This document shows, piece by piece, positions 56,181-64,000 of a stretch of 64,000 nucleotides of DNA (positions are counted from its first letter, which is position 1; each line of letters opens with the position of its first letter). The stretch lies in assembly GCA_036768485.1 (NCBI GenBank), contig JAVLUZ010000509.1, positions 248,001-312,000 of the forward strand, given 5' to 3'. The notes under the pieces are model-generated. The model was not told the DNA's origin and searched no databases. It saw nothing but the letters and a program-made list of their open reading frames with translations. Position numbers and translations under genes: made by a program. The stretch comes from Mermis nigrescens. Its lineage: Eukaryota; Nematoda; Enoplea; Mermithida; Mermithidae.

Positions 56181-56790
56181 GCAAGCAATTGCTGTCGCCA
56201 CACGCGATTTTTTCCAGTATCATATGTATCTTCTGTATAATTTTTTTCCGACTGCCACTTAATTTATGTTTCTGATGATGTTCCTCATCGTGAAAACCTC
56301 CAAAATCGACATTTTTTTGCAACACATGAGAAAGGACTGTAAACCGAATTTTTTCCAGTATTAGTATTATATATTACTTATAGATGTGAATAGTCCAAAA
56401 AGGCATTATTTCACTTTTAGGACGCATTTTTACACGTTTTTATTAACTTTTGATATAAAAACATTTTCGGACTCCCGGCGAAAATCCTGGCTAAGTTTAT
56501 GCCTCTTTGCGCCGATTTGTTATACCTCTTGGCAGTCTCTATCGTGTTATTGCAGTAAAAGTCAAAAAATTAGCGCTTCGAACGCATAATAAGCATTTTT
56601 TTTATCAAAAACGTAAACAAATTTCAATAAAAAAATTAATTTTTCTATTGCTTATAGTACAGGACGATGTGAAAAGCCCGAAAAAACACGTCATTTAGAG
56701 GCCCCGCCTGTTTTTATGGGTTTTCAAGACAAAAAAAATTTTTTGGATTTCCTCTGGCGAAAATCCTGGCCACGCCTATGAGCAGTGGGC
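56181..56790. other. No gene seen
   Basis: The short ORFs on both strands have no recognisable domain. Confidence 0.4.
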
Positions 56791-56967
56791 AGGGTTGCAA
56801 AGATTGGGGTATTTATCTTTTGGGGGGGGGGGGTTTGAGGCCATTGGAGGCATTTTTTAGCGATTGAGGTTTTTTTTTGCGCCTATGCTTAATTATTGGT
56901 CGGGAGTGTTTAGGCAGTTTGAGGTTAAAATTGGGGTTTTTTTTGACAAGAGCACTTGGCAACCCTG
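56791..56967 (+). mobile_element. M5 repeat copy with 8-bp TSD
   Basis: Starts CAGGGTTGCAAAG, ends CACTTGGCAACCCTG. TSD GCAGTGGG (56783-56790) / GTAGTGGG (56968-56975), 7 of 8. 177 bp, non-coding. Confidence 0.88.
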
Positions 56968-56978
56968 GTAGTGGGCAC

Positions 56979-57032
56979 CACCGTTTTTTTCTAGCGATTT
57001 GGTTCACATGCTAGACAGCACATAATGGAAAT
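56979..57032. mobile_element. Terminal fragment of an H3 element
   Basis: CACCGTTTTTTTCTAGCG followed by ATTTGGTTCACATGCTAGAC matches the inverted right end of H3 copy 1 for about 50 bp and then stops. Confidence 0.6.
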
Positions 57033-57692
57033 AGGCCAAATTCGCAAATTTACTATTTTTCTTTTCAAGTTTTAAATGGTTTAGGTCGTTTAAATTTATA
57101 TATAGTTATTATTTACGATGTTATCCGCACAATAATTTAGTGTATCGCTGTTATTTAAATGTTTTCCATGTAAAAATGACAGGAAAAAGTGAACGATGTT
57201 ATGATCTAGTCGGTCCTATCATCCATCAGTTTTCATATTTTAAAGAAATTAAATCGCAGAGCAGACAATAGAAGGAACAATATTATTGCGCAAATACCGA
57301 CAGATAAAATTAGGAATGATGTTTTAATGAGAGATTCGTAAAATTACAACATGATTTTGCATGTGCAAACGAGAATGCACATTTATAAAGAAAAAATGAT
57401 TTTTTTCTCGATACAGTCTGTGACCTTTTCACTGGATTTTACTCGTCTCCTTATATTTTCGTTTTGTTGCCATTTGACCTGCAAATGACCTAATAGAATA
57501 GTGAAAAACCTTAAAAAGGAAGTAAAATGTATATTGCCCTAATTTTAATCACTCTGATCGAAGTTAGGGAAAATGAGGAAAAATAATATCTCATTAAATA
57601 CTCTGTGCCATCAAAAACTACTGTGATATTCAGATTAGCTTGAATAAATTAGCCTCAGGTGCAAGCAGCAGACTCCTTTAAAGCATTACAAG
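57033..57692. other. No gene seen
   Basis: AT-rich unique-looking sequence. Confidence 0.45.
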
Positions 57693-57920
57693 CATACATG
57701 TTACAGGGGGATCGGGTGATCCCCCACCCAGAATCGGACGTCCCCCATCCCATCAAAGCCAGGAAATTTTTGACCCCCTCTTCCCGATTTTTGAAATAAA
57801 GTCAAATTTTTTGGCTGTTTTCAGGCGGTTTGTGGCCGTTTTTGACCAAAAATTGTAGGTTATTTATCCTCCTACAAATGGCCGGGGGACCCTCCCAAAT
57901 TTCGAGCCGTTACATGTATG
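57693..57920 (-). mobile_element. M2 repeat copy 3
   Basis: Starts CATACATGTTACAGGGGG, ends CCGTTACATGTATG. TSD ATTACAAG / ATTATATG, 6 of 8. Confidence 0.8.
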
Positions 57921-58077
57921 ATTATATGTAAGTAAAGTTTCTTATCTTCAAACATCCAATTTGGCGGATGACAGAAGAAAATAGAAAATTGATAAGCTTA
58001 ATAGCGTAGCAGAAATAATAAGTGCAGTAGTAATGCCAGAACGATCTAAGAATGCCAGGCTCTATCATAAAGGCACA

Positions 58078-58429
58078 TAGGGCCGTATTTAAGAGGGACG
58101 GCCCCCTCTTAGCCGAAAAATTTTTTTTGAAAGTTAAGATAATGCACGGTAAGATGGAAAAATTGACTGTCTTTAAGGTAAAATCTTCAAAAAGTTTTGG
58201 CGCTTTATATGTTTCCCACAATTTTGGCCCAAGTGCGACCAATTCTATAGCATTTTGAGTGAGAAAAATTTTTTCTCGAAAAGTTTTAATTTTATGATCC
58301 TAATGGTTAGAGCTTGTCGAAAAACGTCGAAAAATGCTGTTTTTACGAGCTATCCCGGTGAATTTCCGGAGGTGTAGACCAATTTATGTTGGGTCCGCCG
58401 CCCTTGGCTGAATTCCGGATACGGGCCTG
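58078..58429. mobile_element. H6 element copy 1
   Basis: Ends TAGGGCCGTATTTAAG and CCGGATACGGGCCTG. Candidate TSD AAGGCACA / CTTGCACA, 5 of 8. 352 bp, non-coding. Confidence 0.6.
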
Positions 58430-58444
58430 CTTGCACAGCATGAG

Positions 58445-58765
58445 TATTCTGAGGGGGGAATGTGAAATTTTAAAGTGCGTTTTTGGGCCTAAAAATAGTG
58501 TGTACGCGTCAAAAACATCGTTTTCCGACGTTTCTGACGATGCTCTATCTTTCTAGAGCATAAAAACTAATTTTGGAAAAATTTTAAAAAGTTAAATAAA
58601 TTGAAGAAAATGTAGTTAAAACATAAGTATATGGCGCAAAGCGCCAAAAATTGGCAATTTTTGAGCAAATAGATAGCTAAAAACGCTTTAAAAAGCAAGC
58701 ACCTTTTTTGCGAATTTTCAGGCAATTTCTGGAAACTTGAAAAATCGCGAATCCTGGGGGAGGTG
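58445..58765 (+). repeat. M3-type dispersed repeat
   Basis: The core has ACGCGTCAAAAACATCGTTTT, GATGCTCTATCTTTCTAGAG and TATATGGCGCAAAGCGCC. The same order is seen at 63785-64000. Confidence 0.7.
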
Positions 58766-59101
58766 AAAAAGTTTATGTGAGAGGGTTGAAGAAACCCCTC
58801 TCAAACCCCCATAATAATGTCTAATTTCTACTCTGCATTAAAGGAAATTTGCGTATCTATCACGTATATGACCATCAGGAATTAGAATCTTGATAGTATG
58901 ATCGAAGTTAAGAGGTGATCGATTAGGCCTTTAACCCCATGCGATTGCGTAACGCTTTTCTGCGACGATGTTCTGAGAATTAACTTAAAAAAGTCGACGC
59001 GGCACCGATTTCTTCTATAGGTATAGTTTTGGCAATTATTTTGACTTAATGGCGATAAGGAGCTACAAAATTTTTGGCGCCATGAAAAGGTTAGATAGGT
59101 A

Positions 59102-59703
59102 CAGGCCCGTATCCAGAGTTTTGTTTCGGGAAGGGGCACGACCAAAATTTTTTCAAAAGATAGGAGAGAACCAAGGGATGAATTTTAGTTTGCAAACTTT
59201 GCTACCCGGATACATTATACGGTGAAAATCCAATGGATACCATCTACAGGGCTAGGGGTCTGGTTTGGCGTGCTCTAGCGCTCCCCTCCCTCAGTAAGGT
59301 CAGAGTCCCGCAAAATTTTGTAAAAAGAGTACTTCAATTTCGAGTCCTAAGGTCAAAAGTTTTACAAAATAAGCCGAATCGCGGTTCTTAATTTATTTTA
59401 AAAATGGTCAAATTTAATCAGCAAATTCATAATCATCGCCAAAAGATTGTTGTCATTCTTGCATCTTAAAGAAATCTCATCTTCTGCAAAAAAACTTGTG
59501 CAGAACAGAAGAAATGGATGCAAAATACGCTCTAGGTTGTATAAAGACTATTGACAAAAAATGGAGCGTTTAAACCGCGCGTTTGGGATGCGCCGAAAAT
59601 TTTTACGGTTTTTGGCTAAAAAATCAAGAAGGAAAAAATCATTCTCACATTTCATTTCGGGGGGGGATGCGCCCGCCCCTATTTCCCCTTTGATATGAGC
59701 CTG
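59102..59703. mobile_element. H6 element copy 2
   Basis: Ends CAGGCCCGTATCCAGAG and TTTGATATGAGCCTG. TSD GATAGGTA / GTTAGGCA, 6 of 8. A third, unresolved piece starts CAGCGCCGTACCCAGGATTT at 59941. Confidence 0.6.
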
Positions 59704-61254
59704 GTTAGGCATCTATTAATTTTCTAAAATTTTTGGGTAACAGAAATTTATAAGTATGCAGGAAATCCGTACGCTTCTTACGGATTTTATTTCTAAAAAG
59801 CTGCATGACATGACAAAAAATCTTCCAAAGATTCACATTTCATATGATTTAAGCGTTCTCTAAGCCGTTTTGACATGTAAATATCAGAAAATTTTCTGCT
59901 TCCCACCAATCTATCTTACCTAGATACACCTACCTTTACCCAGCGCCGTACCCAGGATTTTATTTTTGGGGTATCGAAATTTTTGAAAACAAATACCTCG
60001 TGAACCGTTAGTAGCTATGCAGAAATAAAGGCGTTTTTGAGCATTTCTCGTCGAGCTCTATGCAACAATGAAGGAAAAATTAAAAACATTTTGTTCTTTT
60101 TTTATACTTAAAAACTATTTTTTAAATTACTTACAAGGATTTTTAGCATCCAGTGCCAGCTCATAATGCTTCAGATTATACAAGGATTAATTGTGGACTG
60201 TTTCAATCGCGTGTTTGGGGCTACTGAGGACAGGTTAAAAAGCGTTAAAATGACTACTTTTTCCCGAAATAATGGAAGAAAAGTGTCAGGATGAATGAAT
60301 TGAACATTGCCCTAAAGATACGTATATGTACTTACTTGAAATTACACTATTAGACGTCATTTTACACTTTCTCATGGTTCCAGCAATCGATTTTGGTCCA
60401 AAATGGCGTGAGGGGTATGCTTCTCAAAAGTCCTGGTAGGGGGACCCCCATACCCCCATTGTGCATGTGTGCTTTCAGATATGTATTGTATCCTTCAAAC
60501 CCGATTTGGCAATTTACTGTAGTGTACTGTACATCGTTTTTATGCTCACACTAACTAAAAGGAATAAATTAATTTAACCTTTTTAAGCTTGAATTTGCAT
60601 AACGTTTTCTTCTTATAAGACATTTTTATTCAATTATAGTGTCAGGCGCATCACAATTTTGATGTTGTTACAAAACAGCGATTTGCAAAAACGACTATTA
60701 TTAATAAAATATTGAAAATTAAATATACCGAGCACAAGGATTAAATGCTATTTTTTGTATCTTTTTATCTTTTAAAAAATTTATTGATTTATATTAGTCC
60801 TGATTTGACTGTTCAAATCCCATATTAAGAGTGATGTAATTAGCTGTTAGAATTCGAGAGAGGCGAGAAATTTTAGAGTTTTAAAGTTGACGCCTGGAGC
60901 TACGTAAATGGATGATCCTGCTAAAGCTGATGAAAAGCGCCAGACATTTTGTGCTTTTGTCCGCTGAAGTCGCGTACAAGTATTGAAGGTTTTGTATTTT
61001 TTCCCAAGTCTTCGTAAATGTCAAAAAAATGACGACATTCTGCTCTTAGAGTCTCGTAGTCTTAGTCCTATAAAATTCTTCATTTTAGAATGAGAGTAAT
61101 TTGGCATCAGATACTTAGCTAACCTGCTTTTAACGAAAAGCTAGACGATTTAAAATGCTTTTCGCGAACATTAATGTCATATAAATAATACATAATTTAG
61201 GTGCGCGCAAGGTCAAACTTTCAGAGGGGAATGAAAACCAAAAATCGGTAGATA
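59704..61254. other. No gene seen
   Basis: Contains an H6-like start at 59941 and otherwise AT-rich sequence without a coding frame. Confidence 0.4.
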
Positions 61255-61620
61255 GCTATGTGCTTCATAAAAACGGTTATATAGCCTTTTTGGGCTCAAA
61301 AATTAGCTATATAGCCTTTCTGGACTTACAGAACTAGCTTAGCAGCCTTATTGGACTCACAAACATAGCTGTATAGCCTTTTTGAACTGAAAATTGCTGT
61401 TTTGCCTATTTTGGATTCAATGAAATAGCTATAATTTTTTTGAAACTCAGAAAAGACAACTACTTAGCATTTCTGAGCTCATACGGTATGTTTCTGAGTC
61501 TAAAAAGGCTATATATCTAGTTTTCTGAGCCTAAAAAGGCTATACAGCTAATTTTCTGAGCCCAAAAAAATGATAAATAGCAATGCTCTTTCGGCCGAAA
61601 TGGATTTATATATAGCTATC
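61255..61620. repeat. ~45-bp minisatellite with a strand switch
   Basis: Units around AGCTATATAGCCTTTTTGGA and CTCAGAAA run on the plus strand to about 61480 and then continue in inverse orientation (CTGAGCCTAAAAAGGCTATA). Related units are at 63425-63610. Confidence 0.75.
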
Positions 61621-62816
61621 AGGTTTTAGAGCTCAGGGGGAGTAATACCCCTTCTCAACCCCATGCTCTTGTTTGCATAATTATACTTGCAACTATGTTG
61701 GTTACAGCACATAATGCAATATTTATTGAGCCATTAAAAGGTCTGGCCGAGGCCCAGCTTTTTTCAGGCCGTGACAAGGACCGGGCGTCCGGTCGGTCCT
61801 TATCCCTAATCCCTAAGATAAGATGAAGAACAGCTTGGAGAAAATGTAACCTTGAAAATTAAGGAATTCATGCAAGAGGTTTTTTGTAGCTTTTTTAGAT
61901 TTATTAAAGGCTTTTTGTGGGGGATTTTTTGCCTGAATCTGCTTTTTGAAAGACATGCCCCTCTGATGATTATTTTGGAACCATAAGCTATTGCTCGAAC
62001 CACGAAAAAGCATTAAACGATGTATAGCAGCATAATTTCAGTACACAAAATTTAAAATTTTTTTCGAGCAGTAGACTGATCAGTTCATTCATCAAGACAT
62101 TTTCCCTCCATTATTCCGTAAATTTTTTACGGTAAAAGTCGTTCCATCACCGTTATTCTTATTTGTTTTCATGCAAATGTTACAACGAATAATCTTGAAA
62201 AATAAAACAGCGAATTGAGTAGGTATGTAGCAATTTCTAAAAATTATTTATAAATGGTTTTATTGATAACATATAGCTCTGAGGGTGATAAAAACGGCAA
62301 AAATATTTAAACAATTAGTTAGCTTGCACTGCTCGTTGCTCTAACCCCATCTCCATATGATTTGCCGTTGAAATGAAATTCCCGCAAAATTTTCAAGAAG
62401 CATTATTGGGAATGACTCTAAACATTTATTAGTTATTCTAACCTCATGCTGAAACAACATAACATGCAACAAAATTTACCTTCAAGAATTTGAATCTTAA
62501 TAGTATCGTTTAAATCTGAAAAAATCGGCACTTTGAACCATAGATTCTTTGATGCCTTCTGTTGCGGTTTTAAATTTGTTGCAATGTTCAATTGAATAAC
62601 TATCTTTGTGACTTTTCTGTTTTATTTAACATTATTTCATTTCTCTTTTTTTATTAATTAACATTTTCTCAAAAGTAATAATGCCCTCTATCTATATATA
62701 CCAATATCGTGGATTGCATACTATTTCTTTGAGTAAATTATGAAAATATTTGACAGACTTAACGCAAGTTTTATTGGACAGGGGTCATATAATCATTGCA
62801 CATGAATGCTCTAAGG
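61621..62816. other. No gene seen
   Basis: Short unsupported ORFs only. The phrase CATTAAACGATG...GAGCAGTAGACTG (62012-62078) returns near 63246-63310. Confidence 0.4.
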
Positions 62817-63029
62817 CATACATGTAACGGCTCGAAATTGGGGGGGGGTTCTCGGCCATTTTTAGGGGAGGGTGAACGACCTCCAATTTTTGGTCAAAAA
62901 CGGTCAAAAAATTTAATTTGTTTCAAAAATCGGGGAGGGAGGTCAGAAATTTTCAATTTTCTGGCTTTGGGGGATGGTGGGACGTCCGACTTTGGGTGGG
63001 GATCTCCCCATTCCCCTGTTACATGTATG
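62817..63029 (+). mobile_element. M2 repeat copy 4
   Basis: Starts CATACATGTAACGG, ends CCTGTTACATGTATG; the inverted ends are the best preserved of the family. TSD CTCTAAGG / CTATAAGG, 7 of 8. Confidence 0.88.
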
Positions 63030-63424
63030 CTATAAGGTACGAATTCACAATGAACAGTTAATCGTGCTTTTAGTGGGTTTGATTTAGTTGTAAAGTGAAA
63101 TTATTAGTTTTCCTTGACGTAGGGGTTTAATGAAATTTTTTTAGGTGCCTACCTACCTACCTAAGTATCTGCCTACCAGACATGCGCACTTGGGAATTCT
63201 GGAGGGGGATTTTGGACCAAAACTGATTGCTTAAGCCACAAAAAAGCGTCAAACGACGCCTGACAGTGTAATTTCAAGTACATATACTTATTTTTCGAGC
63301 AATAGACTGTTTGATTCATTCATCTAGACACCTTTCTCTTATTATCTTGCATATATCTGATGTTACAGGTCATTCCATTGCCCTTATCGTAATTATTTTT
63401 ATGCAAATTACTCCCCCTCAACTT
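63030..63424. other. No gene seen
   Basis: AT-rich; includes a short CCTACCTACCTAC run near 63150. Confidence 0.4.
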
Positions 63425-63610
63425 TGAAAAACCGATAGCTATATAGCCATTTTGGCCGAAAAAATATTGCTGCATATCATTTTTTTGGGCTCAGAAAACT
63501 TGCTATAAAGCCTTTTTGGATTCATAAACATACCGTGTGAGTTCAGAAATGCTATATAGTTCTTTTGTCTCAGTTTCAAAAGGATTTATGGCTATTTTTC
63601 TGACTTAATG
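63425..63610. repeat. Second cluster of the ~45-bp minisatellite
   Basis: Units GATAGCTATATAGCCATTTT, TTGCTATAAAGCCTTTTTGG and AATGCTATATAGTTC, as at 61255-61620. Confidence 0.65.
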
Positions 63611-63784
63611 CATGAAAATGATGGATTTAGAGCAACAACATTGTTTTTTACTGTGGAATCGTTTTTTACAAAGCACTTAGCTATCTCTAAAATTTTGATT
63701 TTCACCTCTCTGAAAGTTTTACCTTGCGCATCTATGCCCCCCGGAAAACTCGATTTACCCCCTCCCACAGCTTTTGACCGTGTG

Positions 63785-64000
63785 CATGTATCGTGAGTAC
63801 GCGTCAAAAACATCGTTTTTGGCGTTTCTGACGATGCTCTATCTTTCTAGAGCATAAAAACAAAAAACATTTCGGAAAAAATCCAAAAAAAGTCGAAGAA
63901 ATTGAACAGAACATAGTTAAAACATGAGTATATGGCGGTGACACTTTTGAGCAAATAGATAGCTAAAAACGCTTGAAACAGCACCTTTTCTGCGAACTTT
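63785..64000 (+). repeat. M3-type dispersed repeat, cut by the window end
   Basis: Collinear with 58495-58720 (ACGCGTCAAAAACATCG, CTCTATCTTTCTAGAGCATA, GAGTATATGGCG, AGATAGCTAAAAACGCTT). Confidence 0.7.

Noticed and set aside
55957..56325. 122-aa minus-strand ORF
   Set aside because: It overlaps the M4 hairpin repeat; the reading frame comes from the repeat.

Overview
The window is animal nuclear DNA, most likely from an invertebrate and probably an arthropod. It is AT-rich, it has spliced exons with GT-AG introns, and it carries Ty3/Gypsy, BEL/Pao-like and CR1/jockey-like retroelements plus many DNA transposons that leave 8-bp target duplications. No species can be named from the sequence. 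I found one convincing host gene. Nearly everything else is mobile or repetitive.

Layout. 1-2560: AT-rich satellite with a 1.38-kb higher-order unit. 2544-3513: a broken Gypsy-type gag. 4134-10440: a decayed Gypsy-type element (copy A, minus strand). 11161-11622: a BEL/Pao-like gag piece. 12388-13920: a promoter and a possible LTR leader with a broken ORF. 13921-14020: an assembly gap of 100 N, followed by a 4-kb C-rich minisatellite to about 17950. 19746-22084: a foldback element with 240-bp inverted arms. 22085-30186: a better preserved Gypsy-type element (copy B, minus strand). 30240-32050: a diverged tandem array. 32346-33652: a second inverted-repeat element. 34764-41661: a LIM-domain gene on the minus strand in three exons. 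41813-44621: a 2.8-kb hAT-like element with hexanucleotide arrays at both ends and a mirror-image centre. 45271-51694: a 6.4-kb hAT element that keeps a transposase C-terminus and is filled with other hAT-type insertions. 52112-64000: LINE fragments, more hAT-type elements and short repeats.

Main points. (1) Copies A and B both have the order gag, env-like glycoprotein, then protease-RT-RNase H-integrase. Ordinary env-bearing Gypsy elements place env after pol. Both copies are broken by stops and frameshifts. (2) At least seven families of 8-bp-TSD (hAT-type) elements can be delimited by eye. About eleven copies of the main ~260-bp family (called M1 here) occur, nine with recognisable duplications, including one M1 inserted in another. 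Other named families are M2, M5 (short), H1, H2, H3, H4 and H6 (longer). M3 and M4 are dispersed repeats without a proven mechanism. (3) The LIM gene can be joined across three exons with matching phases, which rebuilds two complete LIM zinc sites, but it carries one extra base in an A-run of exon 2.

The retroelement coding regions are inactive remnants. The transposons have shaped both introns and the upstream side of the LIM gene.
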